A stretch of 64,000 bases of DNA from Sulfurovum sp. TSL6 (GTDB lineage Bacteria > Campylobacterota > Campylobacteria > Campylobacterales > Sulfurovaceae): assembly GCF_019972115.1 (NCBI RefSeq), contig NZ_BPFJ01000001.1, forward strand, positions 434,001-498,000, in the 5' to 3' direction. Position 1 is the stretch's first letter; each line of letters opens with the position of its first letter. A model generated the notes under the pieces. The model did no database searches, had not been told where the DNA came from, and saw only the letters and a list, made by a program, of their open reading frames with translations. A program made the position numbers and the translations under genes. Positions 44,203-53,295 of the stretch are shown in pieces.

Positions 44203-45202
44203 TATCGCTTTACGTATCAAGGTCCTTGACTGGCTTTACATTTTACTCATCGGCGTTCTTTTTGCGATGTTGCTCTCTTCTCTGGGATACGTGCTTTTAG
44301 GTCTTGAATGGATCCAAGGTGCGTATTTTGGAGCGATGCTTGGTTTTTCTATTACACTTTTCTCGCTTTTGTTCATTACATTTATGAATCAAACCATTTT
44401 ACCAAAGATCTCAAAAATATTTTGGCTTCCATTAGCGATATTTTTCTCATTTCTTTCTGGTTTTCTAGGTACTTTGTTAAGTATCAACATTGCAGAACTA
44501 TGGGATATAACTCTCATACCTCTGTTTCATACACACCATGTCCAGATAGCAGTTGCCATAGGTGTCTTAACGTATATTGTAGGTGCTTTGCTTTATCGTT
44601 TTGTAAAGATGCGTAATGAAAAAGAAGAGGTTGACCATCATTATGTGCAAAGCCGACTTCGCTCACTCGAAACTCAGCTCAATCCTCACTTTTTGTTCAA
44701 TGCTTTGAATTCAATAGCTGAGCTCATTCACCAAGACCCTAACAAGGCTGAAACAGCGATCTTAAAAGTGTCTACCTTTCTACGTAATACGATGGATGAA
44801 AAAGCACTTATACCATTGAATGATGAACTCAGAAATGTCCGTGATTATGTGGAACTTGAGAATATTCGTTTTTCAGGTAAGATCCATATGCATATTGATC
44901 ATCCTATGCCTAAAATAAAAGTACCGAAATTTTCTGTTCAATTACTTGTGGAGAATGCTATAAAACATGGTTTTATAGACAAAAAAATGTTGGAAATATT
45001 TCTATCCTATGATCAAAGTCAAAATAGACTTATATTGAAAAACAATGGTAAAGCAATGAAGAATACAGAATTCGGAACTGGCTTAACGAATTTAGCTCAG
45101 CGTCTCAAGCTTCTCTGTAAAGGAAAGATAGAAATAACAGAGAAAGAAAACCCCACTTTTACTATCTATTTAGGAGATTGTCATGAAAATACTTATCGTT
45201 GA
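44195..45202 (+). CDS. LytS/YehU-type membrane histidine kinase
   Basis: The 335-residue protein has four predicted N-terminal membrane helices (to about residue 140) and then the His_kinase/HATPase module of the LytS family. The phosphoacceptor His lies in LNPHFLFNALNSIAEL (near residue 164), the N box is LLVENAIKHGF and the G box is FGTGLTNLAQRL. There is no recognisable sensor domain, so the stimulus may be sensed in the membrane. The start is the ATG at 44195 with AGAGGA, overlapping the CrtI-like gene. It pairs with the LytTR regulator that follows. Confidence 0.92.
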   Translation: MYNIALRIKVLDWLYILLIGVLFAMLLSSLGYVLLGLEWIQGAYFGAMLGFSITLFSLLFITFMNQTILPKISKIFWLPLAIFFSFLSGFLGTLLSINIAELWDITLIPLFHTHHVQIAVAIGVLTYIVGALLYRFVKMRNEKEEVDHHYVQSRLRSLETQLNPHFLFNALNSIAELIHQDPNKAETAILKVSTFLRNTMDEKALIPLNDELRNVRDYVELENIRFSGKIHMHIDHPMPKIKVPKFSVQLLVENAIKHGFIDKKMLEIFLSYDQSQNRLILKNNGKAMKNTEFGTGLTNLAQRLKLLCKGKIEITEKENPTFTIYLGDCHENTYR

Positions 45203-45878
45203 TGATGAGGCTTTAGCACTTAGCAGACTGAAAAGAATGCTTAACACACTTGGATATGAGGATATCATCGAAGTAGACAGTGCAACAGGTGCACTTGAGG
45301 CGATCAAAGAGAATCATTTTGATCTGGCACTATTAGATATTAACATGCCTGGAAGTAGTGGACTTGAACTAGGGTATGAACTACGTTATCATCAGGAAGA
45401 CATAGCGATCATCTTTCAGACAGCGTATGATGAACACGCGCTTAAAGCTTTTGATATCGGTGCTATAGGGTATTTGGTCAAACCTTTTAGTATAGAACAG
45501 TTAGAACAGAGTATAGAACGTGTCAAATTAGAAAGTAAAAGCAGTAATGATCTTCGTTTGATGAGTAAGACGGGTGAGAGCTATTATCTACTTAAACCAG
45601 AGGAGATCTACTATGTCAAAGCTGACCTAAGCGAAGTGATGTTGCGCTCTTCGAAGGGGTTCTCATACTATGCACAGAAGATCTCTGATCTTGAAAAAAG
45701 ATTACTGGCTTATGATTTTGTACGTATCCACAGATCTTATTTGATCAATATTAACAAGATCAAAGAGATAGAGACCATTGAACAAAGCAAACTTCGATTT
45801 TCATTCCAGGATATCTCTGATCAGATAGAATCTAGTAAAGATGGAGCAAAAGCATTTAGAAAACAATTTTCTGTCTGA
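45183..45878 (+). CDS. LytTR-family response regulator
   Basis: The 231-residue protein has a receiver domain with D8/D9, phosphoacceptor D52 in LLDINMPG and K100 in YLVKPF, followed by a LytTR DNA-binding domain (YVKADLSEVMLRSSKGFSYYA, then FVRIHRSYLININKIKEIE). It overlaps the kinase gene by 20 bp. It is the only DNA-binding regulator encoded in the island, and so a natural candidate for the activator of the eight regulon-type promoters, though the motif does not look like known LytTR sites. Confidence 0.94.
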   Translation: MKILIVDDEALALSRLKRMLNTLGYEDIIEVDSATGALEAIKENHFDLALLDINMPGSSGLELGYELRYHQEDIAIIFQTAYDEHALKAFDIGAIGYLVKPFSIEQLEQSIERVKLESKSSNDLRLMSKTGESYYLLKPEEIYYVKADLSEVMLRSSKGFSYYAQKISDLEKRLLAYDFVRIHRSYLININKIKEIETIEQSKLRFSFQDISDQIESSKDGAKAFRKQFSV

Positions 45879-46024
45879 CACTCTTTCCTTCACAGATAGT
45901 GAAAATCTTGTATAATCTATACAATGTATAGCACAGTGCTTGATGTAGTCTATATCAGACTAATTTACTCTTAAAGTTATTTTGTTATTATCCAATACTA
46001 CATCCTAAATACATTAAGGTTACT

Positions 46025-46798
46025 ATGAATCCATATACCAGAATCGTTATAAAAGTGGGAAGTTCTGTGTTAACAGAGAAGGGTGAGATCGCAAAAGAGC
46101 GTATGGTTAACCTTGTTTCTTTTATCGTAGAAGTTCGCAAAAAATATGAGGTTATATTTGTAAGTTCTGGTGCAGCAGCAGCGGGGTATACAGCTTTAAA
46201 GCTAGACAAAAGAGAACATATCAGTAAAAAAGTTCTAGCTGCTGTTGGACAGCCTATACTCATGAGCTCTTACAAAAGAAAGTTTGATATATATGATACG
46301 GATATTGCTCAAATTCTTTTAACCGAAGATGATTTTGACTCTAGAAAATCTACAGAGATCTTTAATCAGATCATTCATACATCATTGAAAGAAGATATTG
46401 TCCCCATCGTCAATGAGAATGATATTTCAAGTACACCTGATCAGATCTTTGGTGATAATGATCAGCTTGCTGCAAGAGTAGCACATCATACAGACTCAGA
46501 TCTTTTGGTTATTTTGAGTGATATAGACGGTTACTATGACAGTAATCCAGATGAAAATCCTCATGCACAAATGCTAAAAGAAGTGAATAGCATTTCAGAG
46601 GATGAACTAACTGCAGTCTATAGACCTAATAATGAATTTACATCAGGCGGTTTATATACTAAGTTGGTTACCGCAAATTTCCTGATCGATAAAAAACGTG
46701 ACATGTTCCTATGTAGCGGATTTGACCTTACTGCTGCCTATGATTATCTCATGGATGGTAACCATACGAAAGGAACTCTTTTTAGAGCAAAGAACTAG
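46025..46798 (+). CDS. proB: glutamate 5-kinase (short form)
   Basis: ProB phosphorylates glutamate in proline synthesis. The 257-residue protein has the amino acid kinase fold: RIVIKVGSSVLT, VSSGAAAAGYTAL, IVPIVNENDISS, FGDNDQLAARVA and LLVILSDIDGYYDSNP. It lacks the C-terminal PUA domain of the E. coli enzyme, as in other Campylobacterota. An imperfect AAGG lies before the ATG. After the gene, a CAGGAT/ATCCTG hairpin at 46814-46832 has no T tract. The 220-bp gap to the next gene shows only AT-rich promoter-like sequence (TATAAT at 46973). Confidence 0.94.
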   Translation: MNPYTRIVIKVGSSVLTEKGEIAKERMVNLVSFIVEVRKKYEVIFVSSGAAAAGYTALKLDKREHISKKVLAAVGQPILMSSYKRKFDIYDTDIAQILLTEDDFDSRKSTEIFNQIIHTSLKEDIVPIVNENDISSTPDQIFGDNDQLAARVAHHTDSDLLVILSDIDGYYDSNPDENPHAQMLKEVNSISEDELTAVYRPNNEFTSGGLYTKLVTANFLIDKKRDMFLCSGFDLTAAYDYLMDGNHTKGTLFRAKN

Positions 46799-47019
46799 CA
46801 TATTCTGATCATACAGGATTGTCAAGATCCTGCCTATCCTCTAGAACCCAACTTTTTCGTACTTTAATCCAACAACGTATAATAGTGACGCTTATAAACT
46901 ATTTCTGAAGCTTAAATCCTGGGCTATAACTAAATAATCTATAGTCTCAATATAATTATTGAATTATCTATGTATAATAGACATAATATATAGAGTTTGA
47001 ATCATAAAAAGGGTTATGA

Positions 47020-47601
47020 ATGAATGATAAGATCAGAGAGATTATAGAAGAGATAGACACCATGAAGTTAAAGCTGGCCGAAGAGATCGACAAGCAAGAG
47101 AGTCATATCTCTTATGAGATCAAAAATGGTTATGTAACATTTGAAAAAGAGGTGTTAGTCAAACAAAGAGAGAATATGAAAAATCTTTTGACCTGGTTCA
47201 GGGAAGTGCCTCTTTTACATCTGCTTACGGCACCCCTTATCTATGCGATGGTCATACCTGCCATCATCTTTGACGTGTTACTCTTTGCCTATCAACAGAT
47301 AGCATTTAGAGTTTTTAAGTTTGAGTTTATCAAGCGAAGCGACTACATGCACTTTGATCATCATTATCTTGGTTATTTAAATCTCGTTGAGAAGCTTAAC
47401 TGTCTTTATTGCTCCTATTTCAATGGTCTTATGCTGTATGCCTCAGCTATTGCGGGCAGAACAGAACTTTATTTCTGTCCTATAAAGCATGCAAAGAAGG
47501 TCGTGTCTCAACATAAGTTTTATGAAGAGTTCTTATCTTATGGGGATGAGGAAGAGTATCAAAAAAAGTTAAAAGAGCTTCGTAAATATTCTCAAAAGTA
47601 G
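47020..47601 (+). CDS. conserved membrane-associated protein with Cys motif
   Basis: The 193-residue protein has an N-terminal coiled segment, a hydrophobic stretch (LLTAPLIYAMVIPAIIFDVLLFAYQQIAFRVF, about 65-100) and a Cys-containing region LNCLYCSYFNGLMLYASAIAGRTELYFCPIKHAKK that looks like a metal- or heme-binding site. Similar proteins occur in many proteobacteria without a known role. The start at 47020 follows a short overlapping ATG frame that stops at once. Expression is probably from the TATAAT at 46973-46978. Confidence 0.8.
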   Translation: MNDKIREIIEEIDTMKLKLAEEIDKQESHISYEIKNGYVTFEKEVLVKQRENMKNLLTWFREVPLLHLLTAPLIYAMVIPAIIFDVLLFAYQQIAFRVFKFEFIKRSDYMHFDHHYLGYLNLVEKLNCLYCSYFNGLMLYASAIAGRTELYFCPIKHAKKVVSQHKFYEEFLSYGDEEEYQKKLKELRKYSQK

Positions 47602-47642
47602 TAAAAGGACGTTCTCTCAAAAGAAAATAGAGAATCATACAA

Positions 47643-48050
47643 CTATACCACTAAGGGACGTTGTTTTACTTTTGAGCGTAATTTATTGATAGCTTTTAGA
47701 ATAAAGGGATGTTTGATAATCCAGATCTCGACTTTATATTTGTAGGGGAAATCCATGATAATAAGTCCTATGAGGATGGTAAGTATTCCCTGACCGGGTA
47801 AAAGTAGTAGAGCGATACCGCCTAGTACAAGAATAACACCCAATATATTTTTAAGGAATATAAATAGTAAGCGTATAATTTTTGGTTTTTGACAGCATAG
47901 ATATCTTTGACGTTTAGGGTGTGTAAAATAATCTGAGGGTATTTGAGTCACTATCCAGGGGATCAATAGTATCGAGGCAATAAATCCAATAAACGAACCT
48001 ATGGCTAACCATAGTAATACATTTTCATGGTCATTAATAAAGTCCATCAT
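47643..48050 (-). CDS. PGPGW-type small membrane protein
   Basis: The 135-residue protein has three membrane helices, and its centre ILGVILVLGGIALLLLPGQGILTILIGLIIMDFP matches the PGPGW family (LLPGPG motif, here LLPGQG). The function is unknown. A cytoplasmic Cys pair (RYLCCQKPK) is notable. It sits 29 bp downstream of the DHOD-like gene on the same strand and may be its operon partner. Two adjacent ATGs (48050, 48047) could be the start. Confidence 0.78.
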   Translation of the reverse strand: MMDFINDHENVLLWLAIGSFIGFIASILLIPWIVTQIPSDYFTHPKRQRYLCCQKPKIIRLLFIFLKNILGVILVLGGIALLLLPGQGILTILIGLIIMDFPYKYKVEIWIIKHPFILKAINKLRSKVKQRPLVV

Positions 48051-48079
48051 TGGAAGCTTTCTATTCCTTCATTTTCTTT

Positions 48080-49075
48080 TTAACGGCGATACTGCTGTAA
48101 CGCATACATATACGAGTTACGCTCATAAGCAGAAGGGTTGTCGGTGTGTGTGAGAGAGATACTCCCCTTCATCTGAGAAATAGAGTCATATTCGTACTCT
48201 TGCATCCATTGTGTGATCTCATTGAGTATCACTGCTGCTTCAGATTCCCCTTTATTCAGTAGTACGGAAGCAAGTGCCACTGCATCCGCTCCGCTCATGA
48301 TAGCTTTGAGCACATCTTCCGCACTGTGGATCCCCGTACCCGCACATATAGAGCAGGAGAGCTTTTGATAGAGGATCGCGCACCATCGTAAGGTTTCACT
48401 TACATTGGCTGAATTGGTGATATTGGCACGCTGCAAAGGGGTGAGGAGTTCAAGATCCACATCGACACGGGTAGGGTTGTCAAAAATGGTGAGACCATTG
48501 GCACCGACTTCGACAAAACGTTTGGCCATATTGGCAGGACTGGAAAAATAGGCATTCATTTTGACATTGAGGGGGATGGAAATATGCTCTTTCACTTGTG
48601 TAACCGTATCGATATACATTTGTTCTACGACATGCCCCTCCATATCAATGGAGGTGGGGATATAGGTGATGTTAAGCTCCAAAGCATCTGCACCGGATTC
48701 CTGAAGTTTTTTGGCGTATTTCACCCATCCTCCTGCAGAGACGCCGTTGAGACTTGCAATGATCGGGATCTCGACAGATTCTTTGATATTTCTGATCTCT
48801 TCAAGATACTGTTCAGAATGGAGATTGTCAAAATCCACCTCACTTGGCAGATACGTGGTCGCTTCAGCATTAGCGTTGCTGTGTATATGTAAAAAGTGGT
48901 CGATCTGACGAATTTCATGGTTGATCTCTTCTTCGAACAGTGAATGCATTATGACTGCAGCAATGCCATTATCTTCGAGTTTTTTGATGCTATCGAGTGA
49001 TCCAGTTAAGGGTGAAGCACTGGCAATAAGGGGATTTTTTAATGCCAGTCCTAAATGTGTAGTCGTTAGTTCCAT
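48080..49075 (-). CDS. dihydroorotate dehydrogenase-like protein
   Basis: The 331-residue protein has a DHOD-like TIM barrel with FMN motifs: TTHLGLALKNPLIASASPLTGS, IIASLNGVSAGGWVKYAKKL, ALELNITYIP, LNVKMNAYFS and GTGIHSAEDVLKAIMSGADAVALASVLL. It is the subtype usually encoded right after PFOR genes and is probably not the pyrimidine enzyme. It may form a flavin-dependent electron-transfer partner. It follows nifJ by 2 bp, with GGAGG before the ATG. Confidence 0.9.
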   Translation of the reverse strand: MELTTTHLGLALKNPLIASASPLTGSLDSIKKLEDNGIAAVIMHSLFEEEINHEIRQIDHFLHIHSNANAEATTYLPSEVDFDNLHSEQYLEEIRNIKESVEIPIIASLNGVSAGGWVKYAKKLQESGADALELNITYIPTSIDMEGHVVEQMYIDTVTQVKEHISIPLNVKMNAYFSSPANMAKRFVEVGANGLTIFDNPTRVDVDLELLTPLQRANITNSANVSETLRWCAILYQKLSCSICAGTGIHSAEDVLKAIMSGADAVALASVLLNKGESEAAVILNEITQWMQEYEYDSISQMKGSISLTHTDNPSAYERNSYMYALQQYRR

Positions 49076-49077
49076 GG

Positions 49078-52000
49078 TCAGACCTCCTTCTGAGTCGGTT
49101 GATAATATTCATACAGGTTTTGGTACCTTTTGTAGAGAGATTGTGCAGTGTGAGCCGCTGTTTTGAGGTAAGATCCTGCAGAGTCAGCATTCATTTTCTC
49201 TACCATTTTAAAACGGGTCTCACGGTACATAAAGTCCTTGACATCTATTTTAGGGCCTTTATAATCAAGTTTCATCGGATTTTCTCCCTCTTTGATCTTA
49301 TCGGGGTTAAAGCGGAATATCGGCCATAAACCACTATCAACAGCACGTTTTTGCTGATCAAAACCATATTTGAGATCATAGCCGTGTGCGACACACTGTG
49401 AGTAGGCGATAATGATGGAGGGACCGTCATAACGTTCCGCTTCAACAAAGGCTTTGACCGTGGCTTTGTCGTTTGCACCCAATGCGACTTTTGCCACATA
49501 GACATTTTCATAATTGATGGCCATTGCAGCGAGATCCTTTGGCACTCCTTCTTTCCCGTCTGCAGCGAACTTGGCCACAGCACCGGTTAGGGTGGCTTTG
49601 GACTGCTGGCCACCGGTATTGGAGTAGACTTGGGTATCGAGCACTAAAATATTGACATTTTTTCCGCTTGCAAGCACATGATCCAGACCACCATAACCGA
49701 TGTCATAAGCCCATCCATCACCACCAATGATCCAAACGGATTTCTTGACAAGATAATCTGCTATTTTCAAGAGATCTTTTGCTTCGCTGCCTTCAAGTTT
49801 TGCAAGAGCAGATTTCAGTGACTCAACCCGTTCTCTTTGTTCGTTTATTTCTATTTCATTATCCTGAGAAGCACCCAGTATCGTATCGACTAGAGTTTTG
49901 TCTAGTTTATTTGTAAGACCTCCGAGCAAGTTTCTAGCATGGTCAATGTGGTTATCTATCGCAAGGCGGAAGCCAAGTCCAAATTCCGCATTGTCCTCAA
50001 AGAGAGAATTTGACCACGCTGGTCCGCGTCCTTGATCATTTTTCTTCCATGGTGTCGTTGGAAGATTCCCTCCATAGATCGAACTACACCCAGTGGCATT
50101 GGCAACGATCATTCTGTCTCCAAAAAGCTGTGAAACAAGTTTGATATAAGGGGTTTCTCCACACCCTGCACATGCACCGCTGAACTCAAAGAGGGGTTCC
50201 AGGAACTGGGATTCTTTAATGTCATCATGGTCGAGTTTTGAACGCTCGATCTTCGGTAGGGAAAGAAAGTAGTCCCACTGTGCAATCTTTTGCTCTTTAA
50301 TGGCGTCAAGCGGTGTCATATTGATCGCTTTGAGGTTGGTCTGTGATTTATTTTTAGCCGGGCACACTTCCACACAGAGTGAACAGCCGGTACAGTCTTC
50401 TACCGCTACTGAGATATTGAAAAGATCGTTTTCACCGAATTTTTTCCCTTTGGCCAATTTAGAGACAAATCCTTCAGGTGCTTCATGCATAAAGGAGATG
50501 TCAAAGACATTGGATCGTATGACCGAGTGCGGACAGGCTGAAACACATTTGTTGCACTGGATACAGGTATCAGGATCCCAGACAGGCACTTCATGGGCAA
50601 TGTTTCGCTTCTCGTACTGTGTAGTACCTGTCGGCCAGGTTCCGTCATCAGGGATCTGAGAGACTGAAAGTTCATCTCCTTTGTATACGGTCATTTTACC
50701 TATCACTTGCGAAATGAAAGGTGTCAGTACCCCTTTGAGTGCAGGCTTAAGCTCTTGGGTACTTTCAGTTTTGGCAGGAACATTGACTTCATAGAGATTT
50801 TCAAGTGTATTGTCCACGGCGGCAAAGTTCATCTCTACGATCACATCTCCTTTCTTTCCATAGGTTTTTTGAATGGAATCTTTTATCTTATTGATCGCTT
50901 CTTCTCTCGGAAGAACACCGCTGATGGCAAAGAAACAGGTTTGCATAATAGTATTGATCCGGGATCCCATTTTACTTTCCCGTGCCACAGAATAAGCATC
51001 AATGATATAAAACTTCAAACCTTTGTTAATGATATGCTCTTGCGTTATACGAGGAAGGTGTTGCCATACTTCCTCTTTTATGTATGGTGTATTAAGTAAA
51101 AAAACGGCACCTGGCTTAGCTTTCTCAAGCAAGTCGAGTTTTTCTAAAAATACAGATTGGTGTACACCTATAAAATCGGCTTCTTGTATCAAGTAACTTG
51201 AGTGGATCGGGTCAGAACCGAAACGAAGATGAGATGTTGTCATGGAACCGGATTTTTTTGAATCATAGACAAAATACCCTTGTGCGTAATGATCTGTTTC
51301 TTCACCGATGATCTTGATCGTATTTTTATTTGCGCCTACCGTTCCATCTGAGCCTAATCCATAAAAAAGAGCCTGAAATTGGTCAGGATTTTGTAAAATG
51401 AAATCATGATCATAGACCAGTGATGTATGGGTGACATCATCGTCTATACCGATGGTAAAGTGATTTTTTGGTGATTCTTTGGAAAGTTCCTCGTAGATCG
51501 AAAGGATCATAGCAGGAGTGAACTCTTTGGAGGAGAGACCGTAGCGTCCACCGATGATATTTGGCATTTCAAAAGGCAGTTTTGAACGTTGTTCAAACAG
51601 TACACTCACCACATCATGGTATAGCGGTTCACCAAGGCTTCCTGACTCTTTGGTTCGATCCAGCACGGCAATGGACTGTACTGATCTTGGAAGTGCATCA
51701 ATAAATGCTTCGATGGAAAAGGGCAGCGCCAAACGTACCTTTATCATGCCTACCTTTTCACCTTGAACGTTCAGGTAGTGTACGCTCTCTTCTACGGCTT
51801 GGGTACCTGAACCCATCAATACGATCACTCTCTCAGCATCCTCGACACCGACATAATCAAAAAGCCGGTAGAACCTTCCAGTTAATTTGGCAAAAGCATC
51901 CATCTGCTCCTGTAAGACCTTTGGCAGTGCCTGATAATACTTATTGACACTTTCACGCCCTTGAAAATAGACATCGGGGTTTTGTGATGTACCTCTAAGC

Positions 52001-52647
52001 ACAGGGCTATCAGGTGTCAGACCTCTTTTATAATGTGCTTCGACCAGATCAGTATTGATCATGGACTTGAGTACATCATCAGGAAGTTTTTCGATCCGAC
52101 TCACTTCATGTGAGGTTCGAAACCCATCAAAAAAATGTAAGAAAGGTATACGTGCATGTAGGGTCGCTGCTTGTGAAATAAGAGCAAAATCATGTGCTTC
52201 CTGTACTGAACCGGAGGCCAGAAGAGCAAATCCGGTTTGTCTTACCCCCATAACATCCTGATGATCTCCAAAGATGGAAAGCCCTTGAGCAGAAAGGGAT
52301 CTGGCGGCAACATGAAAGACCGTTGAAGTAAGCTCTCCGGCGATCTTATACATATTGGGTATCATCAGCAGCAGTCCCTGAGAAGCGGTAAAGGTTGTGG
52401 TCAGTGCACCTGCCTGCAATGCTCCATGAACAGCGCCGCTTGCGCCTCCTTCACTTTGCATTTCATACACTTCAGGAACCGTACCGAAAATATTTTTCTG
52501 CTTTTTAGCACTGTAGAGGTCACTGAATTCACCCATAGGTGAGGAGGGTGTGATAGGATATATGGCGATGACCTCGTTGAGCTTGTGGGCTACAAGGGCA
52601 ACGGCTTCATTTCCATCCACAGTTATAGTTGAACGTTCTTTCATCAT
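49078..52647 (-). CDS. nifJ: pyruvate:ferredoxin (flavodoxin) oxidoreductase, single chain
   Basis: This 1189-residue cytoplasmic enzyme interconverts pyruvate plus CoA with acetyl-CoA, CO2 and reduced ferredoxin, and in reductive-TCA autotrophs can run in the carboxylating direction. The domain order is normal: N-terminal ITVDGNEAVALVAHKL and YPITPSSPMGE, a CoA domain, two [4Fe-4S] sets CIQCNKCVSACPHS and CTGCSLCVEVCPAK (about 680-750), then the TPP region with CAGCGETPY, GGDGWAYDIGYGGLDH and SNTGGQ. AAAGGA precedes the first of two ATGs. It leads an operon with the DHOD-like gene. Confidence 0.96.
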   Translation of the reverse strand: MMKERSTITVDGNEAVALVAHKLNEVIAIYPITPSSPMGEFSDLYSAKKQKNIFGTVPEVYEMQSEGGASGAVHGALQAGALTTTFTASQGLLLMIPNMYKIAGELTSTVFHVAARSLSAQGLSIFGDHQDVMGVRQTGFALLASGSVQEAHDFALISQAATLHARIPFLHFFDGFRTSHEVSRIEKLPDDVLKSMINTDLVEAHYKRGLTPDSPVLRGTSQNPDVYFQGRESVNKYYQALPKVLQEQMDAFAKLTGRFYRLFDYVGVEDAERVIVLMGSGTQAVEESVHYLNVQGEKVGMIKVRLALPFSIEAFIDALPRSVQSIAVLDRTKESGSLGEPLYHDVVSVLFEQRSKLPFEMPNIIGGRYGLSSKEFTPAMILSIYEELSKESPKNHFTIGIDDDVTHTSLVYDHDFILQNPDQFQALFYGLGSDGTVGANKNTIKIIGEETDHYAQGYFVYDSKKSGSMTTSHLRFGSDPIHSSYLIQEADFIGVHQSVFLEKLDLLEKAKPGAVFLLNTPYIKEEVWQHLPRITQEHIINKGLKFYIIDAYSVARESKMGSRINTIMQTCFFAISGVLPREEAINKIKDSIQKTYGKKGDVIVEMNFAAVDNTLENLYEVNVPAKTESTQELKPALKGVLTPFISQVIGKMTVYKGDELSVSQIPDDGTWPTGTTQYEKRNIAHEVPVWDPDTCIQCNKCVSACPHSVIRSNVFDISFMHEAPEGFVSKLAKGKKFGENDLFNISVAVEDCTGCSLCVEVCPAKNKSQTNLKAINMTPLDAIKEQKIAQWDYFLSLPKIERSKLDHDDIKESQFLEPLFEFSGACAGCGETPYIKLVSQLFGDRMIVANATGCSSIYGGNLPTTPWKKNDQGRGPAWSNSLFEDNAEFGLGFRLAIDNHIDHARNLLGGLTNKLDKTLVDTILGASQDNEIEINEQRERVESLKSALAKLEGSEAKDLLKIADYLVKKSVWIIGGDGWAYDIGYGGLDHVLASGKNVNILVLDTQVYSNTGGQQSKATLTGAVAKFAADGKEGVPKDLAAMAINYENVYVAKVALGANDKATVKAFVEAERYDGPSIIIAYSQCVAHGYDLKYGFDQQKRAVDSGLWPIFRFNPDKIKEGENPMKLDYKGPKIDVKDFMYRETRFKMVEKMNADSAGSYLKTAAHTAQSLYKRYQNLYEYYQPTQKEV

Positions 52648-52841
52648 TATATTCCTTTATTTATCGTTAAAAAAATTCATATAATATATTGTAGATTCAA
52701 GGGTACAATATAAACGCATTAAAGACTGTTTTAAAGATGACTCTTTAGGTCATTTTAATATTGTAGCGTTTATCAGATGTAGAGTTGGTTAGTAGAATAA
52801 TCTTAAATGCTATATAGGTTCTATTTTTGAATAGATCAATT

Positions 52842-53098
52842 TTATAACACTTTTCTTCTAAACATCCACGAAGCAAACAAGAGTGCTATGATTCCCAAAG
52901 TGAACATTGGGACAATCAGTTCTATGGCTATATCAAAAGAGATATCTTTTAAAAATACGCCTTTTAAAAGCAGTAAGAAATATTTTAAAGATATAAAATC
53001 TGTTACAGGTATGAGCCATGATGGCATATTTTCCACAGGGGTTGCAAGACCTGACATCAAGATATAGGGTACCACTAAAACAAATGCACCTAGTATAT
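52842..53098 (-). pseudogene. C-terminal remnant of an ABC-2 type permease
   Basis: The open frame from an ATG at 53075 encodes 77 residues with two membrane helices. The match to ABC-2 permeases continues upstream without a start (ILGAFVLVVPYILMSGLATPVENMP) until an in-frame TAA near 53101. The pattern SG-ATPVENMP, YFLLLLKGVFLK and a final FRRKVL resembles the ends of YhhJ/YbhR-type proteins such as that at 24720. The N-terminal two-thirds and any ATPase are missing. The flanks 52648-52841 and 53099-53295 hold no gene; the first must contain the nifJ promoter. Confidence 0.75.
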
Positions 53099-53295
53099 CT
53101 TACTGTTGTGTAGAGGATATGGATGATATAAATAAACCAAGATCTATGATCGATAATGGTCTCTTCTTGATTTTTTCTGTAATTTGTTTACTTGAGTACT
53201 ATTTTAATCAACAATATCCTTTATATTCCCAACTTTACTACTTAATTAAAACTTATATTGTTACAATGTAATATATTGTTTGTGGGAGGCAGTAA

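Noticed and set aside
46814-46832. Terminator after proB (CAGGAT/ATCCTG)
   Set aside because: The 6-bp stem has no following T tract, so termination is not supported.
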